NCBI GenBank assembly: GCA_946494345.1
Contig: CAMMBX010000007.1
Span: 1-22,075, forward strand
Direction of reading: 5' to 3'
DNA length: 22,075 bases
Source: an uncultured Mycoplasmatota bacterium
GTDB taxonomy: Bacteria > Bacillota_I > Bacilli_A > RF39 > UBA660
Shown: positions 16,038 through 22,075 of the stretch, piece after piece
Position numbering within the stretch: position 1 is the stretch's first letter
How the letters are laid out: the number at the start of each line of letters is the position of its first letter
Notes under the pieces: generated by a model
The model's input: the letters and a program-made list of their open reading frames with translations, nothing else
Told to the model about the DNA's origin: nothing
The model's database searches: none
Program-made: the position numbers and the translations under genes

Positions 16038-16113
16038 TACACATCTGATACTTTGACAATTACATAGAAATATGATATTATGTATTTGTCAAAGAAATTG
16101 GCATAAAATAAAA
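16038..16113 (+). repeat. Left part of intergenic repeat copy A
   Basis: This stretch matches 20330-20405 with scattered changes, most clearly ttgtcaaagaaatt at 16086 and 20376. It carries a long hairpin: ctttgacaa (16051-16059) pairs with ttgtcaaag (16086-16094), and tacata with tatgta inside it, separated by one T/T mismatch. The right part of the same element resumes at about 16331 after an insert. No protein is encoded. Confidence 0.7.
16053..16081 (+). promoter_or_regulatory. Promoter inside intergenic repeat copy A, antisense to the 25-aa peptide gene
   Basis: Perfect TTGACA (16053-16058), a 17-bp spacer and TATTAT (16076-16081). Transcription would start near 16088 and run rightward, antisense to the small peptide gene, to the hairpin at 16358-16383. 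The same bases are part of a palindrome, so an operator or structural role is an alternative. In copy B the boxes are weaker (TTGATA and TGCTAT). Confidence 0.5.
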
Positions 16114-16195
16114 ATGAATACATCTATTAGAATAGATGCTTTCATAAAAATAGTTTTTAAGGGCATCTAATTCCTAAAGGAATTAGATGTTATTA

Positions 16196-16273
16196 TTATC
16201 TATAGATAAGAGAGATAATAATGAATAGCAAAATAATGATAATTATGAAGAATGATTTTTCTCGTTTATTCAT
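16196..16273 (-). CDS. 25-aa single-helix membrane peptide, type I toxin-like
   Basis: ATG at 16273 opens MNKREKSFF, followed by an uninterrupted Ile/Leu/Phe stretch and the end SLIYR. This is a basic N-terminus plus one membrane helix of about 16-18 residues, the usual shape of small membrane toxins such as Fst/TxpA-type peptides, although it is not a clear member of either. AAAGGAG lies eight bases upstream, which is as strong as for any gene in the window. The AAAG half of that site is the arm of a perfect 12-bp hairpin, and an antisense promoter covers the gene. A 11-bp palindrome follows the stop. It sits inside the inverted-repeat insert. It could instead be a small membrane regulator or a chance frame in AT-rich DNA. 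Confidence 0.5.
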   Translation of the reverse strand: MNKREKSFFIIIIILLFIIISLIYR

Positions 16274-16284
16274 ATATCTTGCTC

Positions 16285-16314
16285 CTTTCTTTTATTTTTA
16301 TTAATAAAAGAAAG
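16285..16314 (-). promoter_or_regulatory. Hairpin that occludes the ribosome site of the 25-aa peptide
   Basis: Perfect 12-bp stem (16285-16296 with 16303-16314, arms ctttcttttatt and aataaaagaaag) with a six-base loop. Its 3' arm on the minus-strand mRNA includes AAAG of the AAAGGAG ribosome site. Such leader hairpins limit toxin translation in type I systems; that role is inferred here. Confidence 0.55.
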
Positions 16315-16330
16315 CATCTAATTCCAAATA

Positions 16331-16405
16331 AATGTATTCATATATAGCATATCATTAAACCCGTATCTTTCATAGTACGGGTTTTCGTAAATATATTATT
16401 TGTAA
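16331..16405 (+). repeat. Right part of intergenic repeat copy A with terminator-like hairpin
   Basis: It matches 20407-20482, including attcatatatag, gtatctttcatagtacgggt and aaatatattatttg. The core is the stem aaacccgta / tacgggttt (9 bp, loop tctttcatag, 16357-16384) ending in GGGTTTTC, which resembles an intrinsic terminator in the plus direction. It would end an RNA started at the promoter at 16053-16081. In copy B one pair of the stem is lost (aaacacgta). Confidence 0.65.
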
Positions 16406-16483
16406 CAACTGATGAAGAATTATATTTTTATACATTACAACTCAGTGTTAATTGCATTTTTAATACAATTCCTCATTTGTTTT
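16406..16483. other. AT-rich gap downstream of pheT
   Basis: No gene seen. On the minus strand, after the pheT stop, AATTGTATT can pair with AATGCAATT (16451-16471) through a three-base loop, but no T run follows, so a standard terminator for pheT is not evident. Confidence 0.4.
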
Positions 16484-18907
16484 TTATTCTGTTCTAAGTT
16501 CTGCACCACATTTCTTGTTTAATACTTTTAAGATGTGGTTAATCTTCTCATTTATTTGTTCAGATGTCATTGTAGTAGATTCATTAATCATTTTTACTTT
16601 TAAGGTAATTGATTTTTTGTCACTAGGTATTTGACTACCTTTATATTCATCAACAAACTCTATTTCTTTAACCATTGATTTTATGCTCTCTTCAATTGTT
16701 TTCCATTCAACTTCTTTATCAACTAAAATAGATAAATCCTTTTCAACTAACGGTAACTCTGGTAATCTCTCATATTTATTTGTTCTAGAAGTATAAGCAT
16801 TCAATTTATCAGAATTGATTTCAAAGATAGCTACATTAGTTCTTTTGATTTTTGAATCAGCCATAGTTTGTACTGACAATAACCCAAAAGATCCTATTAT
16901 TTCATCATCTTTAGTTACATTTAAATATGCATTGATATCAGCATAATTAGGTTTCTCTTTTTTTTCTAATTTAATATTTTCCATATGACAGTATCTAGCC
17001 ATATTTTCAATTACACCTTTTGCTTCATAAAATATTTCTTTAGCATTTTTTCCTACTATACATCCAGTTAAATACTTATTTTGAATTGGTAATATTTCAT
17101 CACTTGAAGATGGCCTATAGTCTCCTTTTTGATAAACTTCAGCTTTTTCAAATAATTTAAATTCATTATAATATCTTAAGTTTTTAGATATTGCCTCTAA
17201 CATTCCTGGTATTAAAGAAGTTCTTAAATATGCTAAAGACGGAGCTGGTGGTGTTGCTAACTTTAAAGATTTACTTATATCTATTTTGGCAGCATGAATG
17301 TATTTTTCATCAATCCATGGATAGGTATAAATTTCATAGAAACCACATCTACTCGATAAATACTCTTCTATTCTCCTATCAAGTAAAACATTATTTTGAA
17401 TTATAGGGTGTTCAATAGTTATATTTATTGGTTTGGCTTCAAAACTATCAAAAGAAAGTATTCTAGCAATATCTCCCATTACATCATCTTTGATTGTTAC
17501 ATCACCTGTTGATCTCCAAGTAGGAACTATTATATCATATACTCCTTTACTATAGGATAATTCATATCCAAGAGATATTAAAATTTGCTCTATTTTATCT
17601 TTTGGTATTTTCTTACCTAATCTTGTGTCTAAAAATTCTTCACTTACTTTTATTTCATTATTTTTAGTTTTGTTAGGATAAACATCGTTATATTTAATTA
17701 TTTTACTTTCTTTAAATATTTCTTTAATTAATTCTAAGGCTAAACTTAGTCCTTCATCTACTCTCTGTGTATCAATACCTTTCTCATATCTAATAGAAGC
17801 ATCTGTTTTTTCTGCAAATCTTTTTCCTGTTTTTCTAATTGTATTTGCAGAAAAGTTCGCAATTTCTAAGACAATTCCTTTTGTATCAGGTAAAATAGAA
17901 TCTTTCTTTCCACCTCTAATGCCTGCTAGAGCCATGGCATCTTTTTCATCGCAAATTACTAAGTCATCTGTTGTAAGCTTAATTGTATTGTTATCAAGCA
18001 ATAATAATTCTTCATTTTCCTTAGCATTTCTTACTATTATTTTTTCTCCATTAACATGGGTTTTATCAAAAGCATGAAGTGGTTGACCTACTGTCATCAT
18101 TACATAATTTGTAATATCAACGATAGCATTTATTGGCCTTTGCCCAGTTTTAGATAATAGTGATTTCATCCAGATTGGTGACTCTTTTTCATAAATTCCA
18201 TCTATTTCTACTGCTACATATCTATTGCATTTAGTTGTATCTTCTATTTTAACATTATACTTTGGTAAATTTTTATCTAATTCATATTTAGATAACTTCT
18301 TTAGAGGAACGTTATAAATAGTAGACAATTCTCTTGCAATACCATAATGTCCCCATAAATCTGGTCTATTAGAAAGAGATTTATTATCTATTTCTAATAC
18401 TGTATCATTCATATCTATTATATTAGCGATAGCATCACCTGGTTTACAATCAATACCTTTTAAATCAATTATTTCAGTTTCACTATCAGCAGGAAAGAAA
18501 TCATCTAAGTAAACTTCTTCTGCAGCACAAATCATTCCATAAGAAGTCTCACCTCTCATTTTTGTTTCTTTTACTTTTACAGGCTCTCCTTCTCCATGCC
18601 AAACTACTTCTGCACCAGGTTTTGATACAACTACATATTCTCCTTCATAGAGATTAGATCCTCCACAGACAATTTGGACAGGTTTGTCTTCGCCAATATC
18701 TGTTATACATATTTTTAATCTATCTGCATTTGGATGTTTTTTTACTTCTAAAATTTTCCCTACTACAATGTCATGGTATTTTAATGAGACATCTTCTACA
18801 TTATCTACTTCAACTGTTCTAAGCGTCATATCATAAGCTATTTGTTTATCAGTTAAATTTTTAGGTAAATCAACGTACTTTTTTATTAAATTTAATGATA
18901 CTCTCAT
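16484..18907 (-). CDS. pheT: Phenylalanine--tRNA ligase beta subunit
   Basis: Large subunit of the cytoplasmic (alpha-beta)2 enzyme that charges tRNA-Phe. At 807 aa it is full length. Domains in order: N-terminal B1 start, EMAP/OB tRNA-binding fold (about 45-155), the segment SNRPDLWGHYGIARELS (179-195), B3/B4 editing domain (about 215-395, which removes mischarged Tyr), B5 (about 417-485), the catalytic-like core (about 490-690) and the C-terminal anticodon-binding FDX-ACB domain (about 713-807, starting YERLPELP). GGAGGAG lies just before the ATG. It starts 11 bases after the pheS stop and is co-transcribed with it from the T-box leader. Confidence 0.97.
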   Translation of the reverse strand: MRVSLNLIKKYVDLPKNLTDKQIAYDMTLRTVEVDNVEDVSLKYHDIVVGKILEVKKHPNADRLKICITDIGEDKPVQIVCGGSNLYEGEYVVVSKPGAEVVWHGEGEPVKVKETKMRGETSYGMICAAEEVYLDDFFPADSETEIIDLKGIDCKPGDAIANIIDMNDTVLEIDNKSLSNRPDLWGHYGIARELSTIYNVPLKKLSKYELDKNLPKYNVKIEDTTKCNRYVAVEIDGIYEKESPIWMKSLLSKTGQRPINAIVDITNYVMMTVGQPLHAFDKTHVNGEKIIVRNAKENEELLLLDNNTIKLTTDDLVICDEKDAMALAGIRGGKKDSILPDTKGIVLEIANFSANTIRKTGKRFAEKTDASIRYEKGIDTQRVDEGLSLALELIKEIFKESKIIKYNDVYPNKTKNNEIKVSEEFLDTRLGKKIPKDKIEQILISLGYELSYSKGVYDIIVPTWRSTGDVTIKDDVMGDIARILSFDSFEAKPINITIEHPIIQNNVLLDRRIEEYLSSRCGFYEIYTYPWIDEKYIHAAKIDISKSLKLATPPAPSLAYLRTSLIPGMLEAISKNLRYYNEFKLFEKAEVYQKGDYRPSSSDEILPIQNKYLTGCIVGKNAKEIFYEAKGVIENMARYCHMENIKLEKKEKPNYADINAYLNVTKDDEIIGSFGLLSVQTMADSKIKRTNVAIFEINSDKLNAYTSRTNKYERLPELPLVEKDLSILVDKEVEWKTIEESIKSMVKEIEFVDEYKGSQIPSDKKSITLKVKMINESTTMTSEQINEKINHILKVLNKKCGAELRTE

Positions 18908-18918
18908 ATTATCTCCTC

Positions 18919-19956
18919 CTATTTAAATTGTTTTAAAAATCTTAAGTCAGCACTATGGAATAGTCTTACATCATCTACTCCATATCTCATCATTACTAGT
19001 CTATCTAATCCTATATTAATATAAAATCCTGTCCATTCATCTGGATTTAATCCAGCTGATTTTAATACATTTGGATGAATTACACCACCTGGCATAACTT
19101 CTATCCAACCATTATGGTTACATACTTTACAACCTTTACCACCACAGACTAAACATTCCATATCAATTTCATAGCCTGGCTCTGTGAATGGGAAGAATCC
19201 TTCTCTCATTCTTGTGTTTATTTTTCTTCCAAAAACTTTTTCTAAAATAGTTTGAATAAGAACTATTCCTGATGAGAATGATATATCTTTATCAACAATT
19301 AAAGCTTCATATTGGAAGAAGGCTCTTTCATGTCTTGCATCAGTTGTTTCATTTCTATATGCTCCTCCTGGATATACAAATCTTGCTGGTGCTCCATGCT
19401 TTTGTAAATATCTAACAGAACCTCCAGTTAAATGTGGTCTTAAACATAATCTTTCGGCTCCTTCTTTGTCTTCAGTTCCTTCAAGCCAATATGTATCCAT
19501 AGATTGACGGGCAGGATGGTCCTTAGCAAAGTTTAAATTATCAAATGCATATTTTTCACTACTAATATCATCTTCACTATAAACTTCAAAACCTAGTGAT
19601 AAGAAAGCATCATTTAAATCATTTCTCATTTGAGTTATGGGATGAAGTGCTCCTTCATTTACTTTATTTCCTGGTATAGTCAAATCAATGGGTTCTTCCA
19701 ATACACTCAAAGAAGCGATAAGTTCTTCTTCTTTAAGCTTCAACTTTTCTATAAAAGATGTTTTTATTTCAGTAGTTAACATACCTATTGATTTTTTTTC
19801 ATCTGATGATAAATCACTCATTGATTTTAAAACTTTTGATAATTCACTCTTTTTACCTGTTAAGTCTTTTCTAACTTGTTCAAGTTCAGTAATGTTCTTT
19901 ATATTTTCAATTCTTTCTAAACCTTTAGTTTTAATTTCTTCTAATTTTTCTTTCAT
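18919..19956 (-). CDS. pheS: Phenylalanine--tRNA ligase alpha subunit
   Basis: Catalytic subunit of PheRS, 345 aa, class II fold. The N-terminal coiled coil (about 1-85) binds the tRNA. HPITQMRNDL (105-114) begins the core. Motif 2 is at YRNETTDARHERAFFQYEAL (200-219), and motif 3 contains NIGLDRLVMMRYGV (314-327). A four-Cys cluster (C268, C271, C276, C279 in CLVCGGKGCKVC) is a zinc-type site seen in a subset of bacterial PheS proteins. AAAGGA lies eight bases before the ATG. Expression should rise when uncharged tRNA-Phe accumulates, through the T-box upstream. Confidence 0.97.
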   Translation of the reverse strand: MKEKLEEIKTKGLERIENIKNITELEQVRKDLTGKKSELSKVLKSMSDLSSDEKKSIGMLTTEIKTSFIEKLKLKEEELIASLSVLEEPIDLTIPGNKVNEGALHPITQMRNDLNDAFLSLGFEVYSEDDISSEKYAFDNLNFAKDHPARQSMDTYWLEGTEDKEGAERLCLRPHLTGGSVRYLQKHGAPARFVYPGGAYRNETTDARHERAFFQYEALIVDKDISFSSGIVLIQTILEKVFGRKINTRMREGFFPFTEPGYEIDMECLVCGGKGCKVCNHNGWIEVMPGGVIHPNVLKSAGLNPDEWTGFYINIGLDRLVMMRYGVDDVRLFHSADLRFLKQFK

Positions 19957-20061
19957 AAAATCTATCCTTTCTTTTTAATATTAACTTATATTTAACATGA
20001 TTAATCTAAAATCACTATTAAAGTTGTCTTCCAAATTAGTCACTTCCTTTCATATATTTAA

Positions 20062-20105
20062 TAAATAAAAACGAGCAGTTCATCTATAAAGGACGAATTG
20101 CTCGT
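20062..20105 (-). terminator. T-box attenuator terminator
   Basis: Stem ACGAGCA / TGCTCGT, extended by TTC / GAA after one mismatch, then TTTTTATTT. It overlaps the T-box sequence, as needed for a terminator/antiterminator switch. pheS begins about 105 bases downstream. Confidence 0.88.
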
Positions 20106-20290
20106 GGTACCACCTTTGTTTATAGTATTAATACTACCTTATTATAGATTAACGCTCATACACGGTTTGACTCCATCATTGAAATTCATTAAACTTCCTT
20201 ATCTATTATGGCTCTCAGTCGTCGGCCACAATTTCCTTTTAAGAGTTTGAAATTAACTACTTGGATGACTTCTTCATCAACAATTCCTAG
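20062..20290 (-). ncRNA. T-box leader controlling pheST
   Basis: The minus strand between the promoter and pheS holds the T-box sequence AAAGGTGGTACCACG (20103-20117). An intrinsic terminator follows, with arms at 20095-20105 and 20071-20081 (acgagca pairs with tgctcgt, plus ttc/gaa) and a T-rich tail at 20062-20070. The Stem I region includes GGCCGACGACTGAGAGCC (20211-20228), typical of the distal loops. The likely specifier is TTC at 20181-20183 in GAATTTCAATGATGG, a Phe codon that fits the downstream genes; a second TTC at about 20248-20250 is on the 5' side and less well placed. Uncharged tRNA-Phe would bind and favour the antiterminator. Confidence 0.93.
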
Positions 20291-20293
20291 TTT

Positions 20294-20322
20294 ATTATAT
20301 TATTAAGTTATCCCTTTGTCAA
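20294..20322 (-). promoter_or_regulatory. Consensus promoter of the pheST T-box operon
   Basis: Perfect TTGACA (20317-20322), 17-bp spacer and perfect TATAAT (20294-20299) on the minus strand. Strong constitutive initiation with control left to the T-box is the expected design. Confidence 0.9.
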
Positions 20323-20329
20323 ACTTTTT

Positions 20330-20482
20330 CGCACTTGACACTTTGATAAATATATTGATATATGATGCTATGTGTTTGTCAAAGAAATTAGTATAAAATG
20401 AATTTTAAATACATTCATATATAGTATAGCATTAAACACGTATCTTTCATAGTACGGGTTTTCACAAATATATTATTTGCAA
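20330..20482 (+). repeat. Intergenic repeat copy B (uninterrupted form)
   Basis: About 150 nt homologous to both flanks of the insert at 16114-16341. It keeps the outer hairpin: ctttgataa pairs with ttgtcaaag, where the C-G pair of copy A becomes a T-G pair compatible with RNA pairing. It also keeps the stem near aaacacgta / tacgggttt ending in GGGTTTTC. It lies between the pheST promoter and the end of a small broken ORF. It may be a small RNA gene or a non-coding repeat family; two copies in 22 kb suggest more in the genome. Confidence 0.65.
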
Positions 20483-20484
20483 TC

Positions 20485-20587
20485 TTATATTCTAAATAAA
20501 TATTCTGTTAATGCATCATAACATTCGTCTCTTTCTACTAATTCATTATTTTCTCTCATTTAAGACATCAATTAGCTCTTCTTTCAT
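20485..20587 (-). pseudogene. Frameshifted small ORF
   Basis: After AAGGAG, an ATG at 20587 gives MKEELIDVLNERK and stops at 20546. An overlapping frame from ATG 20559, shifted by one base, gives MRENNELVERDECYDALTEY and four more residues, stopping at 20485. Both halves are equally charged and helical. Joined they would make one protein of about 34 aa, so a single-base indel in a small gene is likely. Two coupled mini-ORFs are the alternative. The family is unknown. Confidence 0.4.
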
Positions 20588-20644
20588 AATATAACTATCT
20601 CCTTAAATATAAATTATTGTATATAGTATATCATAAAAATAGAT

Positions 20645-20815
20645 TTAATAGTAAATTATCATAGCAGAAAAACAATATATCTGTTCTTCACCACTAGGAA
20701 ATGAACTAACAGCATATTTAATATCTACAACTTCTCCATCTAAATCACTTAAAAACTCATTCATAGCCTTTTGTAAATCAGTTTCATCTTCATAGTCAAA
20801 TATTTTTACTTTCAT
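20645..20815 (-). CDS. Cse60-like small protein
   Basis: A 56-aa protein beginning MKVKIFDYEDETDLQKAMNE, with VVDIKYAVS in the middle and EEQIYCFSAMIIYY at the end. The start KVKIFD, the central DIKY and the ending QIYCFSAMIIY match my recollection of the Firmicute Cse60 family, described from a sporulation-associated Bacillus protein of about 60 aa. The fold looks like a small alpha-beta domain, and the molecular role is unknown. The ATG at 20815 has only a weak ribosome site (GTGAT; AAGG lies further upstream). It follows the leuS terminator, so it needs its own promoter; TTCCAC with TATATT at 17-bp spacing is a weak candidate. Its presence does not prove that the organism sporulates. Confidence 0.75.
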   Translation of the reverse strand: MKVKIFDYEDETDLQKAMNEFLSDLDGEVVDIKYAVSSFPSGEEQIYCFSAMIIYY

Positions 20816-20872
20816 AGAAATATCACAGCCTTTCTACTCTATTTTAATATACTTTATCCACAAAAAATGTGG

Positions 20873-20910
20873 AAAAAAAGCAAAGAGAATTATCTTTTTC
20901 CACTTTGCTT
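20873..20910 (-). terminator. Rho-independent terminator of leuS
   Basis: Perfect 8-bp stem AAGCAAAG / CTTTGCTT with a 17-base loop, then at least five T residues on the minus strand (20873-20877). It lies 8 bases after the leuS stop. Confidence 0.88.
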
Positions 20911-20918
20911 GTTTAAAA

Positions 20919-22075
20919 CTATTTTACAACGATATTTACTATTTTACCTTTAATAACAATAACCTTAACTATTTCTTTGCCTTCAGTAAATCTTTTTACA
21001 TTGTCTTGCTCTAAGGCTTTTTCTTTAACTACGTCTTCACTATCATCAACATTTATTGTTATAGTAGCACGAACTTTACCATTAACTTGAACTGCTATTT
21101 CTTTTTCTTCTTCTATGAGTTTAGCCTCATCATATGTAGGCCAGTTTTCATAACATAATGGTTCATATCCTAAAGATTCATTTAATTCTTCGGTGATATG
21201 AGGAGCCACTGGATTTAATAAAGTTAATAGTAAATGATAATCTTCTTTAGTAATACTATCTAAGTTATCATAAGCATTGGTTAAAATCATTAATGAAGAT
21301 ATATATGTGTTATAACTCATCCTAGAAAGTGATGAATCTATGTCTTTTATTGTCTTATTTTGTAAAACTACTAAAGAATCTGTAAAGCCAGTTTTATCAT
21401 TAACTTTAGATTTTAAGCGTTCTACTTTATCTAAGAATCTCTTACATCCTCTTAGGGAATCTGTACTCCATGGAACATCTTGAGTATAGTCACCCATAAA
21501 CATCTCATAAGTTCGAAGAGTATCAGCGCCATATTCTTTTACAATATCATCTGGATTTATGACATTACCTTTACTTTTACTCATCTTTTGATTATCAGGT
21601 CCTAAAACCATACCATGACTTACTCTTGTATAAATCATTTCTTTTGATGGAACTAAACCAATATTATATAAGAACTGTACCCAGAATCTAGCATATAGTA
21701 AATGTCTTGCTGTATGTTCCATTCCACCATTATACCAATCTACTCGCTTCCAGTATTTCATAGCATCCATTGATGCAAATTCTTTATCATTATGTGCATC
21801 CATAAATCTTAAGAAGTACCAACTTGAGCCTGCCCAGTTAGGCATTGTATCAGTCTCACGTTTAGCAGGGCCACCACATTTTGGACAAGTTGTATTAACC
21901 CATTCTGTTATTTTAGCAAGAGGAGACTCTCCTGTATCAGTTGGTTCATACTCGGCAACATCTGGAAGTAATAAAGGTAAGTCTTTTTCGTCCATAGGCT
22001 GCCATCCACATTTTTCACAATATATCATTGGTATTGGTTCTCCCCAGAATCTTTGTCTTGAGAAAATCCAGTCTT
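20919..22075 (-). CDS. leuS: Leucine--tRNA ligase, C-terminal 384 residues (5' end outside window)
   Basis: Class Ia synthetase that charges tRNA-Leu. The frame is open to the right edge: it reads DWIFSRQRFWGEPIPM, a LeuRS hallmark, before the Met at 22028, so that Met is internal. Visible parts: a zinc-type knuckle with two CxxC pairs (CEKC and CPKC), the core segment NWAGSSWYFLRF, the KMSKS loop in NQKMSKSKGNV that stabilises the adenylate transition state, the helical anticodon-binding domain, and the C-terminal domain ending in VKVIVIKGKIVNIVVK. The editing domain lies upstream of the window. The gene ends in TAG followed by a terminator. Confidence 0.97.
   Translation of the reverse strand, partial: DWIFSRQRFWGEPIPMIYCEKCGWQPMDEKDLPLLLPDVAEYEPTDTGESPLAKITEWVNTTCPKCGGPAKRETDTMPNWAGSSWYFLRFMDAHNDKEFASMDAMKYWKRVDWYNGGMEHTARHLLYARFWVQFLYNIGLVPSKEMIYTRVSHGMVLGPDNQKMSKSKGNVINPDDIVKEYGADTLRTYEMFMGDYTQDVPWSTDSLRGCKRFLDKVERLKSKVNDKTGFTDSLVVLQNKTIKDIDSSLSRMSYNTYISSLMILTNAYDNLDSITKEDYHLLLTLLNPVAPHITEELNESLGYEPLCYENWPTYDEAKLIEEEKEIAVQVNGKVRATITINVDDSEDVVKEKALEQDNVKRFTEGKEIVKVIVIKGKIVNIVVK

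Larger units (their letters stand above)
16114..16341. mobile_element. MITE-like insert of about 228 bp with ~30-bp inverted terminal repeats
   Basis: The left end (16114-16143) and the reverse complement of the right end (16310-16341) share atgaatacat, then tatt, then tagatgctttc, with small gaps between. The repeat copy at 20330-20482 lacks this segment, so copy B looks like the empty site or copy A like the filled one. The insert also holds a perfect 11-bp palindrome (catctaattcc at 16164-16174 with ggaattagatg at 16179-16189). The sequence gcatctaattcc recurs in the right end. There is no transposase, so it would be non-autonomous. Exact borders and any target duplication are unclear because the ends resemble the flanking sequence. 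Confidence 0.55.

Noticed and set aside
19981..20043. 20-codon frame from GTG 20043, with two Phe codons, as a Phe leader peptide
   Set aside because: Control of pheST is already explained by the T-box, there is no attenuator after it, and AAAGGA is too close to the GTG. Two Phe in 20 codons is not a meaningful enrichment.
20851..20872. Hairpin tccaca / tgtgga as a second leuS terminator
   Set aside because: On the minus strand the T run comes before this stem and none follows it; the 8-bp stem at 20878-20910 is the real terminator.
1..22075. tRNA or rRNA genes, prophage or integrative element
   Set aside because: No cloverleaf or CCA-ending tRNA, rRNA-like sequence, integrase, transposase or phage structural gene was seen on either strand.

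Overview
This is AT-rich DNA (about 30% GC by eye) with strong AGGAGG-type ribosome sites, TTGACA/TATAAT promoters, a T-box leader and GTG/TTG starts. TGA is used as a stop (two Fem genes end in TGA), so the code is standard and not the mycoplasma code. Sortase substrate, sortase, Fem-type bridge enzymes, a lipid II flippase and YtxG/YtxH-like proteins point to a walled low-GC Firmicute (Bacillota), possibly an uncultured Bacilli-type gut lineage. The species cannot be named from the sequence.

Layout. 1-1021 (minus): the first codons of an unidentified gene and a 302-aa helical protein. 1071-4661 (minus): a surface operon made of a thioester-domain adhesin with four Cna-B domains and a VPFTG anchor, a sortase, and a five-span membrane protein. 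4796-7141 (minus): an envelope operon of lipoprotein, acidic disordered protein, DUF948/YtxG-like protein and YtxH. 7191-7817 (minus): trmB. 7922-8167 (plus): a small coiled-coil protein. 8271-16034: a cell-wall island with four divergent FemABX-type aminoacyl transferases around a YtgP/MurJ-like lipid II flippase. Fem1-Fem2 are on plus; flippase, Fem3, a 46-codon ORF or remnant and an EEP-family hydrolase are on minus; Fem4 is on plus, divergent from the flippase with interleaved promoters. 16484-19956 (minus): pheT and pheS, controlled by a T-box at 20062-20290. 20645-20815 (minus): a Cse60-like small protein. 20919-22075 (minus): the 3' part of leuS.

How the parts fit. The flippase would present lipid II, and the Fem enzymes would decorate the stem peptide from aminoacyl-tRNA. 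The resulting bridge is the kind of acceptor a sortase uses to anchor the VPFTG adhesin. The synthetase genes pheST and leuS supply charged tRNA in general; no specific link to the wall genes is claimed.

The least ordinary stretch is 16035-16483. A roughly 140-nt intergenic element (hairpin with promoter, then a terminator-like hairpin) occurs here and again at 20330-20482. The copy at 16 kb is split by about 228 bp with inverted terminal repeats. That insert encodes a 25-aa one-helix membrane peptide whose ribosome site abuts a perfect 12-bp hairpin, and a consensus promoter would transcribe its antisense strand. Together this looks like a type I toxin-antitoxin module or a small mobile element cargo. 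Other points of interest are a sortase with Gln where the catalytic Arg is expected, an orphan ORF at 11635-11775, and a frameshifted small ORF at 20485-20587.
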